Shown here in pieces: positions 10,796 through 20,991 of a stretch of 64,000 nucleotides of DNA. How positions within the stretch are numbered: position 1 is the first letter of the stretch; each line of letters opens with the position of its first letter. A model generated the notes under the pieces. It was not told the DNA's origin, did no database searches, and saw nothing but the letters and a program-made list of their open reading frames with translations. Position numbers and translations under genes: made by a program. Source of the DNA: Blepharisma stoltei (lineage: Eukaryota; Ciliophora; Heterotrichea; Heterotrichida; Blepharismidae); the NCBI GenBank assembly GCA_914767885.1, contig CAJZBQ010000041.1, positions 439,001 through 503,000 on the forward strand, written 5' to 3'.

Positions 10796-11104
10796 ACCGT
10801 TAACTAAAATGGAAGCACGAAACCCAGGGCACAGCAACTGGTATCACGCTGTGAAAGTTCCTATTAGCAAAAAAGCATTCTCTCTCACTTTGGAAGAACC
10901 TTTTCATTTGTGGCTCATTTCCCCATGAAGAAAAACTGTCAAGGACTAGACTTTCGTTATTAGCTGATTGCTGTTCAAACCTGCGCCAGTAAAGCGAGCC
11001 GGATACAATCATAGGATAATCCACTCCATTTCTCAAGGGCTTTCTCCACTGTAAGATGCAAAATACAGGATCTAAAGAGGGTGGGCCTACTCGCCACACC
11101 ATTT
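10796..11104 (-). mobile_element. SINE-like retroposon, minus orientation
   Basis: Read on the minus strand it begins AAAATGGTGTGGCGAGTAGG, the same start as the 33445 copy (AAAAATGGAGTGGCGAACC). It contains TGTATCCGGCTCGC, matching TGTATCCGGCTAGG of the 23150 copy. GC-rich, no gene. I could not fix the tail or a convincing target duplication, so the left boundary is approximate. Confidence 0.6.
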
Positions 11105-11162
11105 TAATGCAAATGAAGCAAGCTATTGCGATTAATCTAATTACAATAAAAAAGAAAACATT

Positions 11163-11406
11163 TACTCCCCCGCCATACTAGGTTGAAATAACTCTTTAAT
11201 AGATTAATTAATTTTATATAATTTTTTCCATATAAATGCTTTATGTACTAGTCATAATAAACAGAGTATGCAATATATTAGTAAATATTCTATAAATCTT
11301 ATTAGATTTGAGCAGATATGAAGATTATTCGATCAAAGGGGGGCATTAAATTTGCCAATTATAGTAATTTTTTAATGAAATTGTTCGATGAAGGATGAAG
11401 AGAATA
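11163..11406. mobile_element. decayed family-B MITE
   Basis: The left end TACTCCCCCGCCATA and the right half (TTCGATCAAAGGGGGG...ATTGTTCGATGAAGGATGAAG) follow the pattern of the intact 45186 element, which ends CGTTCGATCAAGGATGGGGG. AT-rich interior, non-coding. Confidence 0.5.
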
Positions 11407-11651
11407 GTAAATTATTTAAATTTAAAGCCATTTTTATTTCCACAACTTAAAACTAATCGTTACTCTAATCTTTTTTCTTTTAATAAAATTATAAAGCTCA
11501 TATTTATGGTCCATATAAAATTTTGTTGAGATAATTCAAAATTGAGTTCATTAGTTCCTCTAACTATTATAGGCACTTTTTAAGTAAATAATATGCATCC
11601 ATCACTTTTAAACACTATTAAAATTCTGAACTATAAAAATATTTATTAATT

Positions 11652-13361
11652 ATGGGAGCAAATAATTCAAATCAAATACTCTCTCAAAGCAAGCTAGTCC
11701 ATACAAGCCGACAATCTAAAGTTGGTAGACACTCATCCTTTAATGAGAAATCAAAGACCCTTCGGATTCAAGTAAAATCACAAACATTTTCAATCACTGT
11801 ACCTGACGAGTCCCTTACAAGTGGTTGGCTGATTTCAGAAGTGATAAGAGTCTCAAATCAGCCAGATATTATAACATTTCATACAAAAATTTGTTCAGAC
11901 ATTTTGGATTATTCTTTAACGCTTTATGATCGTTCACTTTCGCGATTTAAGAATAACGAAGAGCTGGTTGCAATTTTTTCCGAGCAGACTAATGGAAGCG
12001 TTTCATGCAGTGATTTCCATCCTATCAAAGTAATTGGCAAAGGAGGATTTTCAACTGTGAGTGAAGTGAGGAAAAAAGATACAGGAGAGCTATTTGCAGT
12101 CAAAACAATAGATAAAGAGTTCATTAAAAGAGAAGGAAAGATAACTCAAATTTTAACAGAAAAAGATATCATGAGCAGAATAAGCCATCCATTTATAGTG
12201 AAAATGCACTGGGCTTTTCAAACAAAAAATAATTTGCATTTAGTTTTAGACTTTTGTCCAGGAGGAGAACTTTTTTTCCATTTACATAATTTAGGCCGAT
12301 TTACAGAAGATCAGGCGAAGTTTTACTTTGGGGAAATTTTGTTGGGGTTGGAGTATCTGCATGATAATGGAATTATTTATCGGGACCTAAAACCAGAAAA
12401 TATCTTATTAGATATTGATGGGCATATAAAACTAACTGATTTTGGCCTGTCAAAGCAACGTATACGCCGTAGGCACAAAACTTATAGCTTTTGTGGATCC
12501 CCAGAATACATGAGCCCAGAAATGCTCAATAATAAAGGTCATACTCATGCAGTTGATTTTTATAGTCTTGGCGCATTATTGTATGAGATGCTGACTGGCC
12601 TTTCTCCTTTTTATGACTCAAACAAAACACGCATGTTTTGGAAAATTCTTAATGAAGATCTCCCACTTCCAAATTTTCTGTCAAAATCAGCCAAGTCTCT
12701 TTTAAAAGGCCTTATGGAAAAAAATCCTGAAGACCGTCTTGGCTTTAAAAATGGCTTTGATGATGTAAAAGAGCATCCATGGTGCAGCAAAATTCAATGG
12801 GATAAACTTTTGAATAAGAAAAAGCTGCCCCCATTCCTTCCTTCTGTAAGAGCTTCTAATTTTGACGAAGAATATACGTGCTTACCTATAAATCCAGATT
12901 TTCTTGAAAAAATCCCAAATGCAGATGATGAAATTTTCCAAGCTTTTTGTTATTCTCGACTAGCTGAAGAAGAGGAAGAAAAATCCCTAGGGAAATATGA
13001 GCTGTTTGATACTTCATCTGCATCAACTGTTGCAAGTAAATCTGTGAGTCCAATAAGTGCAAGTCAAAGTGAATTTAGTTTTTATAAAAGAGAAACATTT
13101 AGAGAGCTGAGTGGCCAAGTTTGCAGCTCATTATCTGATATGAAAGCAATCAATCCCAGATTTTTCTCTCTTAGAGACATTGCCAATAGAAAGCCAAGGC
13201 TTGTAAACGCAAATCTATCCTTTCTAAATGCTATTCCAGCTAGAAGGATTCGCCAAAACAGTGAAGGCTCATGCACTGAGATAAATTTTGAAGGAGAATT
13301 CCTAAATCCACCTTTCCTAACTGAGAGAGATGAAGATAACTTGTCCTCACAAGAAGACTAA
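11652..13361 (+). CDS. AGC-family protein kinase, probably N-myristoylated
   Basis: A 569-residue Ser/Thr kinase. It begins MGANNSNQ, a good N-myristoylation signal, so membrane attachment is likely. The kinase domain spans about residues 123-380: glycine loop GKGGFSTV, VAIK-type Lys in FAVKTI, HRD variant YRDLKPEN, DFG in TDFGLSK, and T-loop TYSFCGSPEYMSPE with Ser279 at the PDK1 site. The C-terminal tail carries the AGC hydrophobic motif FxxFxY (FQAFCY), but the usual phosphorylated Ser/Thr is Cys433. A Ser-rich tail of about 130 residues follows. Overall closest to the S6K/Akt/PKA group; I cannot place it further. The start is ATG 11652, preceded by AT-rich DNA. The pre-kinase 120 residues have no domain I recognise. 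Confidence 0.9.
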   Translation: MGANNSNQILSQSKLVHTSRQSKVGRHSSFNEKSKTLRIQVKSQTFSITVPDESLTSGWLISEVIRVSNQPDIITFHTKICSDILDYSLTLYDRSLSRFKNNEELVAIFSEQTNGSVSCSDFHPIKVIGKGGFSTVSEVRKKDTGELFAVKTIDKEFIKREGKITQILTEKDIMSRISHPFIVKMHWAFQTKNNLHLVLDFCPGGELFFHLHNLGRFTEDQAKFYFGEILLGLEYLHDNGIIYRDLKPENILLDIDGHIKLTDFGLSKQRIRRRHKTYSFCGSPEYMSPEMLNNKGHTHAVDFYSLGALLYEMLTGLSPFYDSNKTRMFWKILNEDLPLPNFLSKSAKSLLKGLMEKNPEDRLGFKNGFDDVKEHPWCSKIQWDKLLNKKKLPPFLPSVRASNFDEEYTCLPINPDFLEKIPNADDEIFQAFCYSRLAEEEEEKSLGKYELFDTSSASTVASKSVSPISASQSEFSFYKRETFRELSGQVCSSLSDMKAINPRFFSLRDIANRKPRLVNANLSFLNAIPARRIRQNSEGSCTEINFEGEFLNPPFLTERDEDNLSSQED

Positions 13362-13433
13362 GTTATGTTTATTTTAAACTAATTAAACTATTAAATTTCT
13401 TCCATATTGTCTTAATAAATAATAGAGGCTAGG

Positions 13434-13853
13434 ATGGCAGAAGAAGCCCAGGTACAAATTGAGGAAACTGAAGCACCTGCTGAAATGAACATCTATGATG
13501 CAATCAGAGAGGTGCTTAAGAAAGCTTCACATCGTGATGGCCTGCTCCGAGGCATCAACGAAGCTGCTAGAGCCATAGATAGAGGAGACGCCAAAGTTTG
13601 CTTTTTAGCTGAGAACTGCGACCTGAAAGAGTACAAAGGCTTGATCAGAGCTCTTTGCACAGAAAAGGATGTCCCACTTGTGATGGTTTCTGATAGAAAC
13701 ACCCTTGGAGAATGGGCTGGAATGTGCAAAGTTGACACAACAGGAACAGCAAGACATATTGTGAAATGCTCTTCAGTAGTAGTGACTGATGTTGACGAAG
13801 AAACACAAGCCTGGAAAGTCCTTTCTAACTACATTCATTCTCAGCATAGCTAA
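13434..13853 (+). CDS. RPS12: ribosomal protein eS12 (RPS12)
   Basis: The 139-residue protein matches eS12 end to end: an acidic N-terminus, AIREVLKKASHRDGLLRGI, AARAIDRGDAKVCFLAENCD, LIRALCTEKDVPL, LGEWAGMCKVD and the conserved C-S-VVVTD near the end. eS12 belongs to the 40S subunit beak, with the L7Ae/L30e fold. Length is typical (about 132-145). No intron. It starts 72 bp after the AGC kinase stop, a compact spacing. Codon use is slightly richer in G/C, as expected for a highly expressed gene. Confidence 0.95.
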   Translation: MAEEAQVQIEETEAPAEMNIYDAIREVLKKASHRDGLLRGINEAARAIDRGDAKVCFLAENCDLKEYKGLIRALCTEKDVPLVMVSDRNTLGEWAGMCKVDTTGTARHIVKCSSVVVTDVDEETQAWKVLSNYIHSQHS

Positions 13854-14174
13854 ATAAGCAATTTCTTATAAGATTTTCTAAACTATATATATAAATTTGA
13901 CATAGAAATTAAATAAAGTGCCAAATTGATACTTTCCAGATACACAACTTAAATTAAAATCTCTCTAAATATTTTAGGGAAATTAAATAAAGCTAATTTT
14001 AGAATAGTGATGATGCTATGGATATTATCAATCCCACTGATTTTTTCGGTACACTCCAAATTCTTAAGTATGAATTCAGTCTAAAGTAATTTATAGCTTA
14101 CCGATTTATGGAGCATTATTTTAATTTCCTATTAAACGACTCTAATTGTTACAGTAAATTCTTGATACAAAAAA
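13854..14174. other. AT-rich spacer between convergent genes
   Basis: No ORF, repeat or RNA gene supported. Confidence 0.5.
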
Positions 14175-14843
14175 TTAAAGTAAGACTATTTTTCTTTTCC
14201 TTTTTGAATCCATATCATATAAAGCTTGCTTAGGGATATTAACTTGATAAGGTTTTCCATCAAGCTGGAACGAAAAAACTCCCCCTGTAAAGCCTAGCAT
14301 ATCTTCTATTTCTTTTATAATAGGCCTCATAGTTTTATCAGTGCATATCCACCCATATATTTCTTTTCTCAATGGCGTTCTTTCTATATGATGAACTGAT
14401 GTTTCAGCTGAATTGTGAATAATTAAATTATCGTCAGCAAAAACAACTTCTGCGTCTTCATCGTGCAATTTAAATGCAGTTTTGGGATCTCCACGTAAAA
14501 ATGCTTTTTCTATTTGATCTTGAATTTCTTGTGGAAATTCTGTTTGCTCTGAGTCGAGCTTGTATGACCATGCTCCTGAAATTGTGCAGTTCTCAGTATA
14601 ATATTCAGGGAAATTCTCTTTATCTGCGCCTCCATGTGCGTTGTTTTCGTCAAATAATATTTCGGGGTCTTGATCTCTATCTCTGTGCCTTTTAATCGGC
14701 CGATTTCCATTATTTCGTCCATTTGAAAGATTTTCAATTTGTGAAGGGTCTACTGGGCCAAAGCCTGCATTTGCATTATTCTGAGGAACCTGAGAAGGCT
14801 CAGCGATTTCATTTTTGTCTGTTTTAGAACAGCAGTGACCCAT
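14175..14843 (-). CDS. dually acylated (MGxCC) hypothetical protein
   Basis: The 222-residue product starts MGHCCSKTDKN, a classic N-myristoylation plus palmitoylation signal. I therefore chose ATG 14843 over an in-frame upstream ATG (14873) that would bury it. Residues 12-90 are polar and low complexity. From about 95 a folded segment starts (SGAWSYKLDSEQTEF, then FADDNLIIHN and YGWICTDKTMRPII), which could be WWE-like but lacks proof. The end (GKPYQVNIPKQALYDMDSKRKRKIVLL) is basic. Membrane localisation is a fair inference; function is unknown. Confidence 0.7.
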   Translation of the reverse strand: MGHCCSKTDKNEIAEPSQVPQNNANAGFGPVDPSQIENLSNGRNNGNRPIKRHRDRDQDPEILFDENNAHGGADKENFPEYYTENCTISGAWSYKLDSEQTEFPQEIQDQIEKAFLRGDPKTAFKLHDEDAEVVFADDNLIIHNSAETSVHHIERTPLRKEIYGWICTDKTMRPIIKEIEDMLGFTGGVFSFQLDGKPYQVNIPKQALYDMDSKRKRKIVLL

Positions 14844-14931
14844 CTGATTTATATATATAAAGATAATATGCAAATGATTTAGGCTAACAATATATCATTC
14901 AATCGTTAAGCAGATTTAAATAAATTCTTAA

Positions 14932-15374
14932 TTTAAAAACTTAAACTAGTAAACTGGCCATAAGCGGATAAACCCATTAGTATTTACCTCGTCTTAGCTC
15001 CAAAAGCTTCAAAATAGTAGCCTCCATTGCCCCATTAGCCAAAAGAAGGAAATGGAAGGTCGCAATTTTAGATTTCCGATCTGAACCACCTATCCAAGGG
15101 ATCAGCTTCTAGGCTAGAACCGCCCGCTGTAGGGTAGCCCGATATCCGGATAGACGAAGACTATGTGAGAAGGAAAGCTTGCCTAGCCCATGTGGCAGGA
15201 ACAGGAAAACCTTAAAAGAAACAAACCTCCCTCTTCAGCAAGGCATCTCCAAGCCTTAAAGCCTACTTCAAAAGGGACAGAGGCCCTGTTTTCAGCTAAT
15301 CAGGACATGCCATACCTACTCCATAAGAAATGCGTTTCAAAGACCAATTTCTTCAAGTCGCCATTTTATTTCTG
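14932..15374 (-). mobile_element. SINE-like retroposon, minus orientation, second subfamily
   Basis: On the minus strand it begins AAAATGGCGACTTG and runs parallel to the 49985 copy (shared ATGTCCTGAT, CTGAAGAGGGAGGTTTGTTTC versus CCGAAGAGGGAAGTTTTGTTTC). Its target duplication is TAAATAAATTCTTAA at 14917-14931. The partner TAAATAAACTCTTAA lies at 15666-15680, on the far side of a MITE that landed at the edge (15375-15667). So the MITE is younger than the SINE. Confidence 0.8.
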
Positions 15375-15667
15375 TAACTCCCCGCCTCTGTGATTAAAAA
15401 AAATTTTGTTCGCTCATGGAGGGGTTAATTTTTTTTAAAAAATTTATATAGACATTTATTTTTTAAAAATTTATATAGAAATTTATTTTTAAAAATTTAA
15501 GAAAATTCCAATTTGTAAAGAGATAAAAATTAATTTAATTTTCGAAATTTATATTTTAATATTAAGGTGTTTAAAATTAATTAGAATTAGCTAGATTTCT
15601 CTATAATAATTATCATTTATATATAAATTTTTTTCATAAAAAATTTTTGTTCGCTCACAGGGGAGTA
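15375..15667. mobile_element. family-A MITE at the edge of a SINE
   Basis: Bounded by TA at 15375-15376 and 15666-15667. Left end AACTCCCCGCCTCTGTGATT, followed by TTTTGTTCGCTCATGGAGGGG; right end GTTCGCTCACAGGGGAG. The interior matches the family-A AT-rich core. Non-coding. Confidence 0.8.
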
Positions 15668-15874
15668 AATAAACTCTTAAGGAGTCATGGGTAAATCATA
15701 ATTTGAAGTGATATTTGAAATCAAAGATAAATGGTTTATATTGCAATTAAATCAATGAAAAGCAATCTATGAACTTTTATATAGACCACATATTAAATTG
15801 CTGAAAGATTAAAGTATGAGAACTTCAGATTTAATGAGATTCTCAAATATGTATCCAAAATCAAATTTTAAAAT

Positions 15875-16046
15875 ATAGGGGTTTTCCCTATGTGGCCCGA
15901 TAAGGGCCGGGTTCTCCGTGGAATCCCTCTGTTGGACAAACCAACTCAGTACGTTGGTTTGACCAATTCACTGGTTGGTTCAACCAGCAGAGGGATTCCA
16001 CGGAGAACCCACAGCCCTTATCGGGCTATATAGGGAAAATACCTAT
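15875..16046. repeat. hairpin element (MITE-like)
   Basis: Arms of about 60 bp are near-perfect inverted repeats: TTTTCCCTATGTGGCCCGAT, then GGGTTCTCCGTGGAATCCCT on the left, with complements on the right. An inner pair of CCAACC/GGTTGG repeats sits in the middle. Flanked by TA (ATATAGGGG, ACCTATAG). No ORF. Unrelated in sequence to the 213 hairpin, but the same architecture. Confidence 0.7.
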
Positions 16047-16548
16047 AGATTAATCAATATCATAATCTACAACTAATATAAATTTGGCCAAATGTTAAAA
16101 TATTTAAGTCTCATATCTAAAAATTCTCCATAATTATAACTCACTTGCGCATGTGAGAGCTAATAGAAAAATAAATAATTAAAATGATTTATTATCTGCT
16201 TTTGCCTATTAAACGAGCCAGTAAAAATGATAGCAAAGACTTCTATTTATAAAATCGCTTTTCTTGATTATTAATCAATATTCTCCTAATTTTATGCAAA
16301 AATTTTACAAAAGGCTCCTCTTTTAATCTTAAAAGAGCTTTAACCCTTCGCTATCACTTGCCTAATGGTTTTTCAATAACTGACTAAAATGTATTTTATT
16401 AACTTCGCTTATCGTGAGTGAACGATACCATAAAAATTTCCTATTTTCATATAATCAAACATGAAACCTACCCATATATACAGCTTAATATATAACTACT
16501 TACTTTTGATAGTAATTAATATAGAGATTACACCGTAAAATCAAGTTA
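16047..16548. other. AT-rich spacer
   Basis: No supported gene or repeat. Confidence 0.5.
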
Positions 16549-16690
16549 ATCTCCCCCTTTACTTGGGAACAAAAACTAGATAAAAATTTCCAATTTTTTA
16601 GGTATTTTAACCCCCTTTAGCAAAGGAAAATTTTATAAGTAAACAGTTTTGACCTATTTTAAAGTTAAAGAAGGGGGAATTTAGAAATTA
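16549..16690. mobile_element. decayed family-C-like MITE piece, inverted
   Basis: CTCCCCCTTTACTTGGGAAC, then ACCCCCTTTAGC, mirrors the right end of the 62355 element read in reverse (CCCCCTTTAAATTGAAAC twice, separated by about 50 AT-rich bases). It ends near AAAGAAGGGGGAATT. Heavily mutated; the far boundary is uncertain. Confidence 0.4.
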
Positions 16691-16926
16691 TAATACGATT
16701 TCTAGCACATTTCCTACTTTATTGCACGCTTTATCTTTTATGGCCAGCACATAAAACATTTTATAGGGAAAGTTTTAATATAAATTTTCAAGTTAATAAC
16801 AAAATTATATATTAAAGGTTAATTGCTAAATTTTAGGAATGTCCTTATTTATATAGGTATATATATCTTTCTAAAACTTTTTATTATCCACTCTCAATCT
16901 AACGATAGCAATCGTTTCGATTAAGG

Positions 16927-18499
16927 ATGGCTGTAGTAAGATTACTACAAATGTAAAGCTTATTTCAGGTCTCGTTCAAGTAGTGTCCCACGGCGTTCAT
17001 CTTCTCCTTCTAAAGCCCACAGTATTGGCCACTATATGCTTGGAAGATCTATAGGAGAAGGCACGTTTGGAAAAGTTATGCTCGGAACTCATATCCTCAC
17101 AGGCGAAAAAGTCGCTATAAAAGTCCTCGAAAAAGACCGAATCAAAGATTCATCAGATGTCGAGCGTGTTTCACGAGAAATAAAAATCCTCAAAATGATG
17201 CGGCACACTAACATTATACAATTATATGAAATAATTGAAGCTCCCAAACAGTTGTATTTAATCATGGAATACGTCTGCGGAGGTGAGCTGTTTGATTTTA
17301 TAGTGGCTAGAGGAAAAGTCAAAGAAAACCAAGCATGTTTATTTCTGCAGCAAATTTTGTCTGGAGTTGAATATATCCATAAACTAGGAATTGTGCACAG
17401 AGACTTGAAGCCAGAAAATTTATTGCTGGACGAAAGCCGAAATATAAAAATCGTGGATTTTGGCCTAAGTAATACTTATAGGCCAGGGGAAACCTTAAAA
17501 ACAGCTTGTGGGAGTCCTTGCTACGCAGCCCCCGAAATGATTGCGGGGAAAAGGTATCATGGGATTACTGTAGATATATGAAGCTGCGGTGTTATTTTAT
17601 ATGCAGCTATATGCGGATACCTTCCATTCGAAGATGAGAATACATCAGTGCTATATAAGAAAATCATGAGTGGGGATTATAAATGCCCTAAATGGGTAAG
17701 TTTCGAGGCCCAAGATCTATTGAAAAGAATTTTAAACACCAATCCAGAAGACAGATATACAATTGATATGATAAGAAGGCATCCGTGGTTTTTAAGGCAC
17801 GCAGAAGCAAATAGTATTGTAAAATATGACGAAATAGTAGCAGATGAAAATGTCCTAAATCAACTGGACCAATATGGAATCGATTTAGAAAACGCAAGAG
17901 AAGCTATCATTCAAGGAAAACATAATCATGTCACAGCTACTTATTATTTACAGTTAAAGAAAAGCAAAGCGAATGAAGGGCTGAATCTATCAAAAACTCC
18001 AAGTAATCCTGCCCCTCCTCCAGCACCACTGCCAGTTGCTTCTCCGAATCCTCATCCACCATTTAAGCCAATTCCTGCAGAAATTAAGCTTATGAACCCA
18101 AAAATCAAGCGATTTTTGGAAAATATAAGAGTTGAGAGCACAGGTGGAAGCTCATCAAAAGAAGCAGATTTGGCTTATAAAACTCAAGATTTCACAAGGA
18201 GCTATTATAAAAGAGAAGGCTCCACAAGGGCAGGACAAAGGATAAAACTCTATTCGCAGTTAACTCCACATCAGCCTAATGAGCCAAGATCTGTCTCAAC
18301 AAATCCTCGAGTAGGGAAATATAAGCCTAAAGAGCCAGAATCTGCAAAGCCACCTGCTCCAAGAACTTTCAGAGGGAGACATTTCGTGAAAAGGGAAAAA
18401 TCGCCTATATCAGCAAATATGGAAAATCACTTGAATCTCTCCTTTAACCATAGTCCAAGAGCTACAACAGCTATGGACTATTTTAACACCCAATTTTAA
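16927..18499 (+). CDS. AMPK/SNF1-family protein kinase with UBA domain
   Basis: Segments 16927-16952 and 16969-18499 encode about 518 residues. The kinase domain begins [18 protein letters not shown] and has [21 protein letters not shown] and the T-loop [14 protein letters not shown], where the Thr is the LKB1-type site. The in-frame TGA at 17579 is the invariant Trp of DIWSCGVIL, strong proof of the code. After the kinase, [17 protein letters not shown] is a UBA domain, as in AMPK-alpha, MARK and SNF1. A Pro/Ser-rich basic tail follows, with no KA1 domain that I can see. The start is less sure: a 16-nt intron (16953-16968) joins a short first exon, and the DNA there resembles a worn MITE end, so translation might begin at the Met created by the splice ([10 protein letters not shown]). 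Confidence 0.85.
16953..16968 (+). other. 16-nt intron in the AMPK-like kinase
   Basis: The intron is GTAAAGCTTATTTCAG. Without removal the frame meets TAA at once; with it the frame continues [15 protein letters not shown] into the kinase domain. It splits the ATG-like AT|G codon. Confidence 0.7.
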
Positions 18500-18676
18500 A
18501 AATTTTTTGTATAATTTGAATTTTTTATTTTTTGTACGCAGATCTGCAAATTTTGAATAGACTATATTTAAACGATGTCACTCCAAATAATAAAATTTAT
18601 ATCAATCACCATTAAATTCCTAATAAGGTTATACTCAATCTAAATTTGTATAATTTTAGAATATTTAAAATCGAAA

Positions 18677-19153
18677 ATGGAAAGTCTGATACAGTCAAGA
18701 TCAACAGAAGGCTTCATAATCCGAAGACTTGAAATTGGGGACTACAATAAAGGGTTTTGTGAGCTGCTATCAAACCTCACTGTTGTAGGAAACTTGACTG
18801 AGGAGACTTTCCAAGGCATTTTCAATCGAATTAATAGCAAACCAAATGAATATTTTATAATTGTCTTTGAAGACAGAGTCAGTGAAAAATTGCTTGCACA
18901 CGGAACTTTATTAGTAGAGGAAAAATTCATTCATGCTGGCGGAAAGGTAGGACATATTGAAGATATAGTTGTGGCTAAAGGATGCCAAGGCAGAGGATTA
19001 GGCAAGCAATTAGTTACACTTTTAATTGACTTAAGCAAAGAATTAGGGTGCTATAAAGTGATATTGGATTGCAAAGAAGAGTTAAAAGGATTTTACGAGA
19101 GCTGTGGGATGGAGCAACGATCAATTGAGATGGCTAAATATCATAATTCATAA
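18677..19153 (+). CDS. GNA1: glucosamine-6-phosphate N-acetyltransferase (GNA1 family)
   Basis: The 158-residue protein is a GNAT acetyltransferase matching GNA1. It acetylates glucosamine-6-phosphate from acetyl-CoA on the way to UDP-GlcNAc in the cytosol. Family marks are FIIRRLEIGDYNKGFCELL, the LTVVG and TEETF segment, GKVGHIEDIVV, the acetyl-CoA loop QGRGLGKQL, then ELGCYKVILDC and FYESCGM. Length and domain order are those of eukaryotic GNA1 (about 150-185). The start is the first ATG; no intron. It lies 177 bp after the AMPK-like gene on the same strand. Confidence 0.92.
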   Translation: MESLIQSRSTEGFIIRRLEIGDYNKGFCELLSNLTVVGNLTEETFQGIFNRINSKPNEYFIIVFEDRVSEKLLAHGTLLVEEKFIHAGGKVGHIEDIVVAKGCQGRGLGKQLVTLLIDLSKELGCYKVILDCKEELKGFYESCGMEQRSIEMAKYHNS

Positions 19154-19500
19154 AAAATTAAGAGCATAATATTTATGATAGAATATTTAATACTTAATTA
19201 TTCTGGCTCTCCAAAAGCCTAATAAATTATGACTTAGATTAATGTAGCATTACTATTTAAAGAGGAATGCTTAAAGAATTATCCAAAAAATGTTATAAGA
19301 AATGCATATTTAAAGATAAAGTAATTAGATCTAATTAAACATCATCAAAATTTTAATCGATTTATATATGCATTTAAATTTAATTTTTGGGGATAAATTT
19401 CTCATTTAAATTAATTAATTTTAAATTTAATAAAAATTTCTAAAAATTATTGCTTTATTTTTATAATATTTTATTTAAAAAAGGGGCCAACTAAACTTAA
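19154..19500. other. AT-rich spacer
   Basis: No supported gene or repeat; very AT-rich just upstream of 19501. Confidence 0.5.
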
Positions 19501-20718
19501 ATGGCAGGCATAAAATTTAATCCTGATGCTCAGATTATTAGATTTTTTGTTCATCAACCTCCAAATGTTCTTCTAAAAAGCACAACAGAGCACATTCAAG
19601 ATGAAACTTTCCAAGCACAAGAGATGGACCAGATCAAGCTAAAAATCAGAAGAAATCCTTTTGCAGAATTTGACGAAGAAGAAGAGGAAGAGAGAAAACT
19701 TGAAGTTATCACTTATGTTTCCTATGAAAATATCTGATGCACGAGCGTTCACTTCTACATCAATGTAATTCTCTATGATATCTTAGCCAGCGAAGTGGCT
19801 CAAAGAATTTTATACTTCGTTAAGGCATTCGGCCCAGTCCAGCATATTTTCATTGTAAAGCCAAACCAGGCAACTGCAGATGACTTTACTTTAGGCGTAG
19901 AAGGAGCTTTATTTGGAATTCTAATGGAAAATGCGAACTATGCAAAGCCCTTTTTGTTAAAGGAAAATAAAATCGAAATCCCTGATTTAGGGTATGTCGC
20001 TGTTTTCCCTGGAAGTATGGGAGAAGATGTATGGAATAAATTCCAGAAAGAAACAAATTATCTGCAAGGGTTCTTTTTTGTAGGAAAAGATATGGTCGAT
20101 TATAGGCCTGAATGTCTATGCTACTTTGCATCTCTTCCTAAAGGATCTTTTCCATACAGAGTAGCCCAAGAAATTCGTTCTCATGGTATCGATGAGCCTA
20201 TACATATGTTAAAAAATCCATTTGAAGAAAAATCTATAATGAGGCTTGAATTTCGGGAAGAAAAATCTGTTAATGCTTTACTGAAGCTTTGCATGAAAAT
20301 TAACAACAAGCCAATTATCATATTGCCTTGCCTAGACAGAACCCCTGTTGAGGAATTATATAAAGCTTATGAAGTGCTTATACTAGGATATAACCAGACC
20401 TTGCATACTGGAGAGCTACTCAAAGCTTTGGTAAATAACTTTGGGCCTGTTGTAGAGCTTGTTTTAAATGCTGGGATAAATAATAATGGAAACCAGTGTA
20501 CTTTGGTAGTTTTTCAGACTATCAGGGCTGTAGAAACTTGCTTGAAAAAAGGAGAAATTATTGTTAAAAAACTACGATTGAGATTTGAAGCTGTGACGAG
20601 GCCTTATAGACTGACAGGAAGAATGGTCTTTAATAGAGTTTATAATTCTGATCCACCTGTTCGACCGCTTGAAATTATTCCTTCTCCTTATTCGTTTACA
20701 GAGCCACTTGAAGGATAA
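19501..20718 (+). CDS. hypothetical protein, conserved-looking globular
   Basis: A 405-residue frame with one in-frame UGA (19735-19737, Trp79). Residues 1-75 are mixed, with an acidic run (FDEEEEEE). The remainder is regular alternating hydrophobic sequence with no low complexity, consistent with several alpha/beta units; phrases such as ILYFVKAFGPVQHIFIV and LVNNFGPVVELVL resemble RRM-type strand-helix patterns. I do not assign it. The direct continuation across TGA with the same composition supports a single protein. It stands alone on the plus strand, followed by a SINE-like insertion. Confidence 0.7.
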
Positions 20719-20991
20719 TCGAACTATATACCAGGTAGCCATCTCATATAAATATTCTTAAATAAGAAACTAGCACAATAATTTAATTGGAATTAATATG
20801 AATTTTAAAATGCTAACTGTTCAATTATTTATTATTTTATTTACATATCATTAATATTTTTTATACATAAAATCTTATTTTAATAGGGAGCATTTAATCA
20901 TAGAAAAATGGGTAAGTAAATATATATAGAAGGGGAATTTTCGATTAATAGAGAAATAAACATTCTTCTTCTGTTTAACCTCTCAAATATT

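Noticed and set aside
15190-15393. 67-codon ORF in the SINE at 14932
   Set aside because: Inside a repeat, antisense to its orientation, and runs into a MITE.
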